From: Nitrincola iocasae
Lineage (GTDB): Bacteria > Pseudomonadota > Gammaproteobacteria > Pseudomonadales > Balneatricaceae
Length of the DNA stretch: 64,000 bases
Direction of reading: 5' to 3'
NCBI RefSeq assembly: GCF_008727795.1
Contig: NZ_CP044222.1
Location: forward strand, 2,046,001 to 2,110,000
The notes beneath the pieces are model-generated. The model searched no databases. It saw only the letters and a program-made list of their open reading frames with translations, and was not told the DNA's origin. Below, one piece after another: positions 53,079-62,031 of this stretch. The translations under genes and the position numbers were made by a program. Position 1 is the stretch's first letter, and every line of letters starts with the position of its first letter.

Positions 53079-54737
53079 CTAATCCAAACGTCGACCCTGA
53101 TTCAATCTGATGACCTGATCATAGCGATCCAGGCCTTGTAAATGATGTGTGATAATCAACAAAGTTTGCCCTGGTCGGTAACTGAATACTGCATTCATAA
53201 CCTGTGTAGCAGTGTGAATATCCAAGCCCTCCGTGGGTTCATCCAGAATCAGTATCGGAGCAGCCTTTAACATAGCGCGGGCAATACCCAGACGCTTACG
53301 CTGCCCACCTGACAAGCGATTGCCACCCTCACCCACTTCACGATTCAGTCCGTCGTCACCGAGCATCTCGGTCATACCCAGTTGCTCCAGTAACTCCAAC
53401 ATCTGCTCATCAGTGGCTTCAGGATCAGCCAATTGCAGATTAGAACGGATGCTACCGGCAAACAACTGTACCGGTTGAGATAAAACCGCCATCTGATCAC
53501 GCAATTGCTGTTCAGGGTAGGACTCAACAGCCACACCGCCCACTAACACACGCCCTTGCTGGTATTGCCAAAAGCGTGATAACAAATTGATGATTGAGCT
53601 CTTGCCACTGCCCGTATGACCCACCAGTGCAACCTTTTCGCCAGGGTTCACCTGTATAGACACCCCCTGAAGTACCAGGGTGGCGTCATAGGCAAAATCT
53701 ACCTGATCAAGCTGAATCTCACCCGGGCTAGTGACCAGCACGGACTCTTTGGGAAACAACATATCGGAACGTTGAGAGGTGATTTCCTGCAGATTCTCGG
53801 CAGCAGCGCGCGTTTTACCCAGGTACTGATAAGCCAGCGGCAGTGATGCTACAGCTTCAAAGCTTGCCAGCACACAAAACACCACCAGGGCCAGCCAGGC
53901 CGGTGACAGCTGCTCTGTGGTTACCAGATTGACCCCAATCATCAATGCCAACAGTGTGGTCAGTCCAGCGGCCAGCGTCATCAGTGCCGCCGTCACACCA
54001 CTGACCAGACTCATTCGCAGCTGTGCTTGCAATAAAGTCTGTTGAGACTGCTGTAATTCCTGTTGCTGTTGATTCAGGGCTGAATACACATGCAGTTCTG
54101 CCATTCCCTGCACATAGGACAAAGTTCTCAGACGCAGCGAAGAGGCATAGCCAACCATTTCTCGTCCAGTCACAGCACCGAGCTTATGCCCTAACATGGG
54201 AATCAACAGACCCGACACCAGTAGGGCAACAAACAACAAGGTCCCCAGCGAAGGTGCGACCCACCCAAGGAACAAAGACACCAGTATACCCGTGACCAAC
54301 GCTACCAGACTGGGAGAAAGTACCCGTAAATACAGGTTATCCAGTGAGTTAATATCCGTAATCAAACGATTCAGTAGATCAGCTGTACGATAGTGTCTCA
54401 GACGTGCTGGATTCAGTGGTTCCAGGTGGGCGTAAAACCAACTGCGCAGCTGTGCCAGCAATCTAAAGGTCGCTTCATGTGTAGTAACCCGCTCAAAGTA
54501 CCGTCCTGCTGTTCTGGCTATAGCAAAACCTCTGACCCCCCCACCCGGGGTCATGTAGTTAAATGCCTGCGCTGATACCACTGAAACCCCAGCTAAAGCA
54601 GTTGCCGAAATAAACCAGCCGGAAAGGGTCAATAATCCGATACTTGACAGCAGCGTGACCAAACCCAAAAAGCTTCCAAACAGCACCCACCACAGATGCG
54701 GTTTCATCAAGCGGATAAAAGGCATTAATACTGTCAT
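53079..54737 (-). CDS. cydC: Thiol reductant ABC exporter subunit CydC
   Basis: One half of the heterodimeric CydDC exporter of cysteine and glutathione (also reported to move heme), needed for cytochrome bd assembly and periplasmic redox control. It has 552 residues with an N-terminal six-helix membrane domain (about 15-310) and a C-terminal ATPase: Walker A GHTGSGKSS, signature NRLSGGQRKR, Walker B ILILDEPTEGLD and H-loop ITHH. The ATG shares a base with the cydD stop. No cydAB genes are in this window. Confidence 0.94.
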   Translation of the reverse strand: MTVLMPFIRLMKPHLWWVLFGSFLGLVTLLSSIGLLTLSGWFISATALAGVSVVSAQAFNYMTPGGGVRGFAIARTAGRYFERVTTHEATFRLLAQLRSWFYAHLEPLNPARLRHYRTADLLNRLITDINSLDNLYLRVLSPSLVALVTGILVSLFLGWVAPSLGTLLFVALLVSGLLIPMLGHKLGAVTGREMVGYASSLRLRTLSYVQGMAELHVYSALNQQQQELQQSQQTLLQAQLRMSLVSGVTAALMTLAAGLTTLLALMIGVNLVTTEQLSPAWLALVVFCVLASFEAVASLPLAYQYLGKTRAAAENLQEITSQRSDMLFPKESVLVTSPGEIQLDQVDFAYDATLVLQGVSIQVNPGEKVALVGHTGSGKSSIINLLSRFWQYQQGRVLVGGVAVESYPEQQLRDQMAVLSQPVQLFAGSIRSNLQLADPEATDEQMLELLEQLGMTEMLGDDGLNREVGEGGNRLSGGQRKRLGIARAMLKAAPILILDEPTEGLDIHTATQVMNAVFSYRPGQTLLIITHHLQGLDRYDQVIRLNQGRRLD

Positions 54738-56482
54738 TAGCTAACCATCTCTTGTAACTGTTTTCTCAAAGCTGCATCAGCTTCAACACACTCACCTTGC
54801 TGTAACACACACAAGCGATCGGCTAACCGCATCGTCGCAGGACGGTGTGTCAGCAATAAGGTGGTACGTCCACGACAAAGGCGAGCCAACGCCTGCAACA
54901 CCAGCTCTTCACTGGCAAGATCCAGGCTCGCCGTCGGCTCATCTAACAGCAAAACCGGAGCATTCTTTAAAAAAGCGCGCGCTAAAGATAAGCGCTGAAT
55001 CTGACCACCAGAGAAATTGGCACCCGCTTCCCCTACCCGTGTATCCAGACCTTCTGCAAGGCAATCAATAAACTCACTGGCCGCCGCCTGATCGCAGGCG
55101 GCTCTGATTTGATCATCGGTCGCTTGCGGATTAGCCATCAATAAATTGTCACGAATACTGCCAGGAAATAACGTCGTGTGCTGACTGACAAACGCGACCT
55201 TCTCCATCCAGACTGAACGCGATAACTGAGCCAAGGGAATGGTGCTTATCCGTATTTCACCCTGCTGAGGACAATCAAAGCCTGCCAGCAAATTCAGAAC
55301 AGTGGATTTTCCTGCTCCGCTAGGACCTACAAGCGCAACACATTCCCCAGGTGCTACCTGTAAACAAAAGTTGTGTAATACTGGCTGGGGTTGTTCCGGA
55401 TAACTGAAACTGATCTGATGCAGTTTAAGATCTGGCTGGGATTCGGGTAACACTTGTTGACCACCCGATTCCAGATACTCCTGTTCATCAAGAAGATCTA
55501 TGATGCGCTCAGCTGCCGCTATAGCTTCCTGCTTGGAATGGTAGTGTGTGCCCAGCTCCCGCAAGGGCAAATAAAACTCGGGAGCCAGAATCAACAGAAA
55601 CAGCGCATGATAGAGTGTAATTTCACCACCCCAACTGCCAAAATCCAGCAAACCTAAAAAACTGAAACCCAGATAAACAGCCAGAATGGCGATGGATATA
55701 GAAGCAAAAAATTCCAGAACTGCTGAAGACAAAAAGGCCAGCCGTAATACCTGCATGGTGCGGATACGAAACTCATCAGCATTATCAGCGATAATCTGCT
55801 GCTGTTCCTGGCTACGAGAGAACAGCTTAAGTGTGCCTAGACCCTGCACTACATCCAGAAAATAGCCACTCAGTTGCGCCAACGCGCGAAAGTTACGACG
55901 GTTAGCTTCCGCTGCACGCGTGCCAACCATTGCCATAAACAAGGGGATCAGGGGTGCGGTTGCCAGAAAAATCAGTACAGCTGCCCAGTTAATCGGTAAC
56001 ACAAAGGCCAAAATAACCAGTGGAATGATGCCTGCCAGTGCCATTTGCGGCAGGTAGCGGGCAATAAAGCCATCCAATGCTTCAACCTGCTCCATTAATA
56101 AACTGCTGAGTTCACCACTGCGCTGGCTCTTGCTATAAGCTGGCCCCAGTTGCGCCAACCGGGCCAGTAGTTCAGCGCGCAACCTGGAGCGCACACCAAC
56201 AGAGGCACGCTGACCGCTCCACTCTCTGAGCACACCCGAGGCGCCACGGAACAATAACGCTAACAACAGCATAACTAAAAGGCCTTTCAGTTCACTGAGC
56301 TGAGCGCCCTGAAACAGGGTCTCATTCACGGCACGCGCTAACAAATGCGCCTGCAGTACCAGCATTAAGCCTGCAAAAATACCGGCGGCAATGCTGAGCC
56401 GAACCCAGCGTTTCTCATTTCCCAACAGTCCTTTCAACCAGCGGGATGTGTCTCCTGTTGACTCGCGTGTTGTTGCTTGCAT
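54737..56482 (-). CDS. cydD: Thiol reductant ABC exporter subunit CydD
   Basis: Second half of the CydDC exporter, 581 residues. The membrane domain (about 30-330) precedes the ATPase, with Walker A GPSGAGKST, signature NFSGGQIQRL, Walker B VLLLDEPTASLD and H-loop LTHRPAT. LAGFDCPQQGEIRI lies after the P-loop. It is 39 bases after nagZ on the same strand. In E. coli cydDC lies next to aat and trxB; here it has moved next to nagZ, while aat-trxB stay about 22 kb away. Confidence 0.94.
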   Translation of the reverse strand: MQATTRESTGDTSRWLKGLLGNEKRWVRLSIAAGIFAGLMLVLQAHLLARAVNETLFQGAQLSELKGLLVMLLLALLFRGASGVLREWSGQRASVGVRSRLRAELLARLAQLGPAYSKSQRSGELSSLLMEQVEALDGFIARYLPQMALAGIIPLVILAFVLPINWAAVLIFLATAPLIPLFMAMVGTRAAEANRRNFRALAQLSGYFLDVVQGLGTLKLFSRSQEQQQIIADNADEFRIRTMQVLRLAFLSSAVLEFFASISIAILAVYLGFSFLGLLDFGSWGGEITLYHALFLLILAPEFYLPLRELGTHYHSKQEAIAAAERIIDLLDEQEYLESGGQQVLPESQPDLKLHQISFSYPEQPQPVLHNFCLQVAPGECVALVGPSGAGKSTVLNLLAGFDCPQQGEIRISTIPLAQLSRSVWMEKVAFVSQHTTLFPGSIRDNLLMANPQATDDQIRAACDQAAASEFIDCLAEGLDTRVGEAGANFSGGQIQRLSLARAFLKNAPVLLLDEPTASLDLASEELVLQALARLCRGRTTLLLTHRPATMRLADRLCVLQQGECVEADAALRKQLQEMVS

Positions 56483-56521
56483 CGTTGCTCTTAAATTTTC
56501 GTAGGACTGCGGGTTAACTCA

Positions 56522-57538
56522 CTATCGGATCAGCGCCACACAACGGCCCGCCAATCCACGGGCCTGTTCAAGTCGCTGGGTGTTCTGCAGTGAGTCACTG
56601 GATTTCCCACGCATCGTGGCAATGCGTGGATTGTTTACCATCGGCCTAGTGCTTAAATAGTCCAATACCTCAAGCGCCTGCCGCGGCTGATTGCAGACCA
56701 GCACCATATCACAGCCAGCATCCAAAGCTTTTTGGCAGCGTTGCGCATAACTTCCAGCAATACTAGCACCTTCCATAGTCAGGTCATCACTGAATATGAC
56801 CCCGGAAAAGCCCAGTTGTTTGCGAAGTTTTTCTTTTAGCCAATAAGACGAAAAGCCCGCAGGTTCCACATCAACCTGACTATACACCACATGGGCAGGC
56901 ATAATTGCATCCAGGCCATGTGTGATCAAATACTTAAATGGTTGGATATCGGACTGTTCAAGATGGGCTTCGTCACGCTCATCAACAGGCAACTCCAGAT
57001 GCGAATCCGCTTGTACCCAGCCATGTCCGGGAAAGTGTTTACCGGTTGCCGCCATACCGGCTTCATGCATACCCTGCATAAAGGCCAGCGCCAACTTGGC
57101 CAGGGTTTCAGGGGTAGATGCGAAGGCTCGATCGCCGATAATGGAGCTTTGCTGCCAGTCGATATCCAACACTGGGGCAAAACTGATATCGATATCAAAG
57201 GCCCGCAACTCGGCTGCCATCAGCCAACCCAGCTCATGCGCTGAAACACAAGCCTCGACTGGATCCCGTTGATACATGCGCCCCAGAACAGCCATCGCCG
57301 GTAGTCTGGTAAAACCGTCACGAAAACGCTGTACCCGCCCACCTTCCTGATCAACAGCGACAATTAAATCGGGTCGTATCGACCGAATCGCTTGCATCAG
57401 TTGCTCAAGCTGAGCCGGATCAGTGTAGTTACGACTGAATAAAATCAGCCCGCCGACTTCCGGTTGTTGCAGGGTGATCGCTTCTTCGGCGGTCAGCGAT
57501 GTGCCAACCAGGTCCAGCATCAAAGCGCCTGTTGCCAT
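56522..57538 (-). CDS. nagZ: Beta-N-acetylhexosaminidase NagZ
   Basis: Cytoplasmic GH3 enzyme that removes N-acetylglucosamine from anhydro-muropeptides in peptidoglycan recycling. It has 338 residues without a signal peptide. Family blocks: GGLILFSRNY, VDQEGGRVQRFRDGFTRLP, the catalytic loop KHFPGHGWVQADSHLELP with the conserved H and D, and VIFSDDLTMEGAS with the nucleophile D. It lies eight bases after the YkuD gene, which follows a PsrA-like regulator; a psrA-nagZ neighbourhood also exists in Pseudomonas aeruginosa. Confidence 0.95.
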   Translation of the reverse strand: MATGALMLDLVGTSLTAEEAITLQQPEVGGLILFSRNYTDPAQLEQLMQAIRSIRPDLIVAVDQEGGRVQRFRDGFTRLPAMAVLGRMYQRDPVEACVSAHELGWLMAAELRAFDIDISFAPVLDIDWQQSSIIGDRAFASTPETLAKLALAFMQGMHEAGMAATGKHFPGHGWVQADSHLELPVDERDEAHLEQSDIQPFKYLITHGLDAIMPAHVVYSQVDVEPAGFSSYWLKEKLRKQLGFSGVIFSDDLTMEGASIAGSYAQRCQKALDAGCDMVLVCNQPRQALEVLDYLSTRPMVNNPRIATMRGKSSDSLQNTQRLEQARGLAGRCVALIR

Positions 57539-57546
57539 GTATTATC

Positions 57547-58035
57547 TCACTCAGCTGTAATGCTGACCCGACAGCCCGCCGGGATCAGTTCAAAAAGTTC
57601 AATTATATCGGTATTGCGCATGCGTACACAGCCATGTGACATAGGTAACCCCATAGGTTCAGTGTCTGGGGTGCCGTGAATATAGATGAAACGACGCATG
57701 CTATCGACCCGGCCTAGCCGGTTAATACCGCGTTCCAGGCCGCACAACCAGAGAATACGGGTCAAAATCCAGTCTCGCTGGGGATAACGTGCGGCTAAGG
57801 CCGGTGTGTAATACTCACCGGTAAATCGACGACCGACAAACACCGCATTTGCGGGTAAGCCTGCACCAATTTTAGCACGAACATAATGCAGACCGACGGG
57901 CGTACAACCACTATTTTCAGTATTTCCAACACCCTTTAGCGCCGTGGAAACGGCATAACTACGAATCAGTTCGCCTTGAACAAACAACAAAAGTCGCTGT
58001 TCGGCAACCGAGATGTGAAGGGTTTCAGCGGTCAT
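57547..58035 (-). CDS. YkuD-domain protein without signal peptide
   Basis: A 162-residue protein that is almost entirely a YkuD catalytic domain. The active site HGTPD (H120) and SHGCVRM (H134, G135, C136, R138) is complete. Most L,D-transpeptidases are secreted, but this N-terminus (MTAETLHISVAEQRLLLF) is the first strand of the fold, not a signal, so a cytoplasmic place is predicted. With nagZ eight bases downstream, a cytoplasmic L,D-carboxypeptidase that trims tetrapeptides during murein recycling is the best inference; YkuD enzymes with that activity are known in other gammaproteobacteria. Its ATG shares a base with the regulator stop. Confidence 0.82.
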   Translation of the reverse strand: MTAETLHISVAEQRLLLFVQGELIRSYAVSTALKGVGNTENSGCTPVGLHYVRAKIGAGLPANAVFVGRRFTGEYYTPALAARYPQRDWILTRILWLCGLERGINRLGRVDSMRRFIYIHGTPDTEPMGLPMSHGCVRMRNTDIIELFELIPAGCRVSITAE

Positions 58036-58697
58036 CAGATACGGCAGAAATAGGTTTTTTCACCACGTGCTTGCATGCCTGCAGCCAGTACCGGAATCAT
58101 ACGATGTAAAATTCGCTCTATTTCGGCACTGTCTTTGAAACTGCTTTTTTCCAGCGTCAGCAGCATATGGTAGTTAGACAACGTAAACACTATCGAACCG
58201 AGCAAGAAATGCAAACGCCAGAAAAACTCATTATCTTCCATGGGTGCCGCATCTTTACGCAGACAATCCATGAACTTTTCCAGTCGATGCCAATACTCAG
58301 AAATGAAGAATTCACGCAGCTCTTCCTGATTTTTCATATACGCCAGCTCTAACAGACGCATAAAAACTGACAGCGAAAAAGTATTTATCTGGCTTACATT
58401 CAGCAGCGCACGCATCAGAATTTCAAGCAGTTCTTCAATGCGAACAGGTGAAGGGTCAAGCAGTCGATCTTCAAGCGCTGCCTCAATGTCATCACAGAGC
58501 GGTTCCATCAGGCGCTCACAGACAGCATTAACCAACCCCTGCTTAGAGCGGAAGTGGTAATTAACTGCAGCCAGGTTTACATCAGCGGCTGAGGTTATTT
58601 GTCGCATGGTGGTTTCAGTGAAACCCTGCTCTGCAAACAAGGATTCTGCTGCCAGAATAATCCTTGTAGCGGTTTTCACTCGACGTTTCATCACCAT
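58035..58697 (-). CDS. psrA: TetR-family regulator, PsrA-like
   Basis: A 220-residue repressor. The N-terminal HTH (about 8-55: TRIILAAESLFAEQGFTETT, then AADVNLAAVNYHFRSKQGLV) is close to PsrA of pseudomonads, which senses long-chain fatty acids and controls beta-oxidation and its own gene. The neighbourhood (nagZ on the same strand) is also that of Pseudomonas psrA. A start at the in-frame ATG at 58691, with GGAAG six bases upstream, may be the true one. A PsrA-box-like site (58720-58733) lies just after the predicted transcription start, fitting autorepression. The C-terminal ligand domain is helical and less conserved. Confidence 0.78.
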   Translation of the reverse strand: MVMKRRVKTATRIILAAESLFAEQGFTETTMRQITSAADVNLAAVNYHFRSKQGLVNAVCERLMEPLCDDIEAALEDRLLDPSPVRIEELLEILMRALLNVSQINTFSLSVFMRLLELAYMKNQEELREFFISEYWHRLEKFMDCLRKDAAPMEDNEFFWRLHFLLGSIVFTLSNYHMLLTLEKSSFKDSAEIERILHRMIPVLAAGMQARGEKTYFCRI

Positions 58698-58719
58698 CTT
58701 CCGTACACTCCCTTAAAGA

Positions 58720-58733
58720 CGAACCTGCGTTTG
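58720..58733 (-). promoter_or_regulatory. PsrA-box-like operator
   Basis: CGAAC-CTGC-GTTTG matches the published PsrA pattern of a C/GAAAC half, a short spacer and a GTTTG/C half, with one base off in the left half. It lies about 10-23 bases downstream of the predicted start of transcription, where a bound repressor would block elongation. Confidence 0.55.
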
Positions 58734-58749
58734 AAACTATTTAGAGCCT

Positions 58750-58777
58750 ATTATACAAAATTTACGCTGAATGTCAG
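58750..58777 (-). promoter_or_regulatory. Sigma-70 promoter of the psrA-like operon
   Basis: Reading leftwards, CTGACA (58777-58772) and a perfect TATAAT (58755-58750) are 16 bases apart. Transcription would start near 58743 and run into the psrA-like gene, then the YkuD gene and nagZ. Confidence 0.75.
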
Positions 58778-58786
58778 TGATAATGA

Positions 58787-59863
58787 TTACATTAAGGGCC
58801 GCTGACTGATTCGCTGCCACCAACGCAACAACAAACGGTCAGAAGAATCCGCCGCCAACTCACCCAACCTGTCCTGCAAGCCCTTTTTATGCTCATAACT
58901 GACTTTATACAGGTCAGATTCTTCAGCCGCTTGCGTCAGATATTCATCACTGGTGGCCAATTGGTCCACCAACTTCTCCGCAAGGGCCTGGCGACCATAC
59001 CAAATTTCACCGGTTGCCACTTTGGCAATATCCAACTGAGGACGATACTCGCTTACAAAAGTTTTGAATAATTGATGAGTTTCTTCCAGTTCTTCAACAA
59101 ACTTTTCCCGCCCCTTATCGGTATTCTGGCCAAATACAGTTAAGGTGCGCTTATACTCACCCGCCGTCAGTATTTCGTAGTCGATATCGTTTTTCTTGAG
59201 TAAGCGATGAAAGTTGGGTAATTGCGCAACCACACCAATCGATCCCACAACGGCAAAGGGTGCGGCCAGGATTTTGTTGCCGATACACGCCATCATATAA
59301 CCACCGCTGGCAGCGACCTTGTCGACACAAATAGTCAGATTAATCTGTTTACGCCGTAAGCGCTCCAGTTGCGAGGCGGCAAAGCCATAGGCATGTACCA
59401 TGCCACCAGGGCTTTCCAGGTTCAGCACGACCTCATCCTTCTCCGGGCGAGCAATGGCAAGGATAGCGGTGATCTCTTCGCGCAGATGCTCAGTGGCCGA
59501 AGCGCTGATATCGCCATCAAAATCCAGCACATAAATGCGTTTTTTATCAGTTTCTTCCAGCTCACCTTTTTTGGCCGCTTTGCGACGGGCCTTGGCATCC
59601 GCTTTTTCCTGTTTGCGCTCTTGCTTGATGCGCTGACGCAGCAACTCATCATCCAACACCGCTTCTTCCAGCGCTTCGTACATCTCCTTGTACTTGTCAT
59701 TAAGATTTTTTACTTCAACATGCCCTTCAGACTGCTGATGACGACGGCGACTGACCAGACTCGCCGCAACAATTATGACCAGCAAAATTGCTAATACCAA
59801 TGTCAGTGTTTTGGCCAGAAACAGGCCATATTGTGTCAGAAAATCGATCACCATCTTCTCCAA
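58787..59863 (-). CDS. sohB: Inner-membrane protease SohB (S49 family)
   Basis: Membrane-anchored serine protease with a Ser-Lys dyad. It has 358 residues: one N-terminal transmembrane helix (about 15-36), a charged linker rich in Lys/Arg/Glu (about 55-110), and the S49 domain. The nucleophile is S186 in KVAASGGYMMACIGNKI, and the base is K238 in EILTAGEYKRTLT. LNLESPGGMVHAYGF precedes it. The length and single anchor match SohB rather than SppA, which has a duplicated domain. It reads towards the psrA-like promoter and is divergent from the SCP2 gene. Confidence 0.93.
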   Translation of the reverse strand: MEKMVIDFLTQYGLFLAKTLTLVLAILLVIIVAASLVSRRRHQQSEGHVEVKNLNDKYKEMYEALEEAVLDDELLRQRIKQERKQEKADAKARRKAAKKGELEETDKKRIYVLDFDGDISASATEHLREEITAILAIARPEKDEVVLNLESPGGMVHAYGFAASQLERLRRKQINLTICVDKVAASGGYMMACIGNKILAAPFAVVGSIGVVAQLPNFHRLLKKNDIDYEILTAGEYKRTLTVFGQNTDKGREKFVEELEETHQLFKTFVSEYRPQLDIAKVATGEIWYGRQALAEKLVDQLATSDEYLTQAAEESDLYKVSYEHKKGLQDRLGELAADSSDRLLLRWWQRISQRPLM

Positions 59864-59944
59864 GTACAGGGAATTGCATCAGGTTCGCTTTCGCGGCGGG
59901 CTAATGTAACATATATACGTAATAATGAGCCCGGAAGCCACTGC

Positions 59945-60268
59945 ATGAGCACAAATATTACACTTGATAAAATCGTCGATAAACTGCCCGCAAAATTTAA
60001 CCCGGAGCAGGCCGAAGGTTTGAAAGCCATTTATCAGTTCAGGATTGCTGATGCGGCCTGTTTTTATCTGACCATTGCTAACAGTCTCTGTAACAGCTGT
60101 TATGGCGATCATCCGGACCCCGACATTACCCTACTGATGGATGAGGCGACCCTGATTCGGGTAATTAGCGGCGAACAGGATGGCATGAGCGCCTTTATGA
60201 AAGGCCAGCTGCGGGCCGAAGGTAACGTCATGCTGGCCACTCGCCTGGGTAAACTCTTCAGTCGTTGA
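59945..60268 (+). CDS. SCP2 sterol-binding domain protein
   Basis: A 107-residue protein with one SCP2 fold, a small lipid-binding cradle (IYQFRIADAACFYLTI, LLMDEATLIRVISGEQDGMSAFMKGQLRAEGN, LATRLGKLF). From the ATG at 59945, preceded by GGAAG, the N-terminus fits the domain; a frame from 59831 would add 38 unrelated residues overlapping sohB. The function in bacteria is unclear; UbiJ uses a related domain, but no ubi gene is next to it. The 3' end overlaps nudC by 11 bases in the opposite direction. Confidence 0.85.
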   Translation: MSTNITLDKIVDKLPAKFNPEQAEGLKAIYQFRIADAACFYLTIANSLCNSCYGDHPDPDITLLMDEATLIRVISGEQDGMSAFMKGQLRAEGNVMLATRLGKLFSR

Positions 60269-60842
60269 GTCGTCCGGACAGAAAATGCTCAATCAACTGT
60301 CCCGATATGGCAAATGCCGGTGGCAGAGAGGGTAATTTATCGGCAGAGAACCAGTCAGCGGCCAGAATTTCAACACCATCAGGTTGCAGATCTCCACCCG
60401 CATATTCTGCAAAAAAACCTAACATCAGCGAGTGCGGAAAGGGCCAGGACTGACTTTTAAAATAGCGAATATTAGTCACTTCAATACCCACCTCTTCACG
60501 TACTTCTCTGGCAACAGCCTGTTCAGCTGTCTCACCCGGCTCGATAAAACCCGCCAGGGTACTGTAGCGCCCGGGAGCAAAATTGGCCGCATGTGCCAGC
60601 AAACACTGATCACCCTTAGTAATCAGCACAATAATACAGGGCGACACGGGGGGATAGTGTACGTGACCGCAGCCCGTGCACTCCCGGGCTATTTCTTCTT
60701 GCGCATGCCGTCGCAGAGGAGAAGCACAACAATGACAAAACTGTGCCTGCTGTTGCCAGCGGGCTAACTGTGCCTTGCGTGATAATGCTGCAAATTCAAC
60801 CTCATCGACCGCTTGTGACAAAGCTTCACGTAAATTTTGCAT
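60258..60842 (-). CDS. nudC: NADH pyrophosphatase / NAD-cap decapping hydrolase NudC (short form)
   Basis: Nudix hydrolase that cleaves NADH and removes the NAD cap of RNA. Zinc-ribbon cysteines C36/C39 and C55/C58 are present. The Nudix box runs from G98 to I120 (GFIEPGETAEQAVAREVREE), and the NudC-specific SQSWPFPHS (130-138) is intact. At 194 residues it lacks most of the N-terminal domain of the E. coli protein (257 residues); only 35 residues precede the ribbon. The gap to dnaQ is just 26 bases, so a longer start is not possible. It is 26 bases after dnaQ on the same strand. Confidence 0.92.
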   Translation of the reverse strand: MQNLREALSQAVDEVEFAALSRKAQLARWQQQAQFCHCCASPLRRHAQEEIARECTGCGHVHYPPVSPCIIVLITKGDQCLLAHAANFAPGRYSTLAGFIEPGETAEQAVAREVREEVGIEVTNIRYFKSQSWPFPHSLMLGFFAEYAGGDLQPDGVEILAADWFSADKLPSLPPAFAISGQLIEHFLSGRLND

Positions 60843-60868
60843 AATCCGCCCTAACTTACGGCTTAGTA

Positions 60869-61588
60869 TTAACCATTCTGCTTAAGCCATAGACAATTAC
60901 CCGCTGATTTTTTATCCAGCAGGGTTAAAAATACCTCATGTGCCTGCAACTCTTCATCAGAAGGTTCTATAACCCTGAGATTAAAATTTTCTGCATTAAC
61001 CGGGCGTATGCCAACCACGCCATCGTCATCCTCATTATCACCTTCCTGACCCAGCGCAAGCGCCGTCTGCCCCCCTGTCAGCAGCAGATAAATTTCGGCC
61101 AGAATCTTCGAATCGAGTAACGCGCCGTGTAATTCACGATCAAAATGCTCGACACCAAAGCGACGGCACAGTGCATCCAGATTATTTTTTTGCCCTGGAA
61201 ATTTTCTCCGAGCCAACATCAGCGTATCGGTTACCTTCGGGCAAATATCTGCCATCCGCTCGGTATAACCGTTGCGCGCTAACTCCGCATCCAGAAAGCC
61301 TATATCAAAGGCCGCATTGTGAATGATCAGCTCAGCTCCGCGCACAAACTCAATAAAGGCTTGGCTGATGGCGGCAAATTTTGGCTTGTCCGCAAGATCG
61401 GCATTGGTGATCCCGTGCACAGCGATCGCTTCAGCTTCTATCTCACGATCCGGTTGGATATATTGATGATAAGTGTTACCCGTAAGCCGGCGTAACTGCA
61501 TCTCAACACAGCCAATTTCAATAATATTATGACCCTGCGCCGGATCGATACCGGTGGTTTCCGTATCCAGGATAATCTGTCTCATCAA
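60869..61588 (-). CDS. dnaQ: DNA polymerase III epsilon subunit
   Basis: Proofreading 3'-5' exonuclease of the replicative polymerase. It has 239 residues with Exo I DTETTG (D8, E10), Exo II HNAAFDIGFLD and Exo III HGALLDSKILAE. The C-terminal part binding the alpha subunit is shorter than the catalytic domain. The ATG overlaps the rnhA stop (ATGA). A start at the second Met is equally possible. dnaQ and rnhA are co-directional here; they are divergent in E. coli. Confidence 0.95.
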   Translation of the reverse strand: MMRQIILDTETTGIDPAQGHNIIEIGCVEMQLRRLTGNTYHQYIQPDREIEAEAIAVHGITNADLADKPKFAAISQAFIEFVRGAELIIHNAAFDIGFLDAELARNGYTERMADICPKVTDTLMLARRKFPGQKNNLDALCRRFGVEHFDRELHGALLDSKILAEIYLLLTGGQTALALGQEGDNEDDDGVVGIRPVNAENFNLRVIEPSDEELQAHEVFLTLLDKKSAGNCLWLKQNG

Positions 61589-62031
61589 GCTTCTCGTCTA
61601 CCAAATTCATCTACACCACGATTCGCCAAGGTATCGGCTATCTCATTTTCCACATGACCGCTATGACCCTTTACCCAGCACCACTCGACCTGATGCCGAG
61701 CGACCTGTTCATCAAGCGCCTTCCATAGATCAGCATTTTTCACTGGCTGCTTAGCAGCCGTCTTCCAACCATTTTTTTTCCAGCCCTTCAGCCACTCGGT
61801 AATCCCTTTGCGTAAATACTGTGAATCTGTTGTTAAACGTATCTGGCAGGGCCGTTTCAGGCATTTAAGCGCCTCCACAGCAGCGGTCATTTCCATGCGA
61901 TTATTAGTCGTATCTGGCTCACCACCATACAACTCTTTCTGCTTACCTTCATAGCGCAACAAGGCACCCCAGCCACCTGGCCCAGGGTTCCCCTTACAAG
62001 CTCCATCGGTGAATATTTCCACTAAACTCAA
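61585..62031 (-). CDS. rnhA: Ribonuclease HI
   Basis: Degrades RNA in RNA-DNA hybrids. It has 148 residues with the catalytic acids in EIFTDGACKGNPGPG (D9), NRMEMTAAVEAL, TTDSQYL, and the last aspartate in VENEIADTLAN. The basic handle region (WLKGWKKNGWKTAAKQPVKN) is present. The gene overlaps yafS by four bases at its start and dnaQ by four at its end, so all three are coupled. Confidence 0.97.
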   Translation of the reverse strand: MSLVEIFTDGACKGNPGPGGWGALLRYEGKQKELYGGEPDTTNNRMEMTAAVEALKCLKRPCQIRLTTDSQYLRKGITEWLKGWKKNGWKTAAKQPVKNADLWKALDEQVARHQVEWCWVKGHSGHVENEIADTLANRGVDEFGRREA

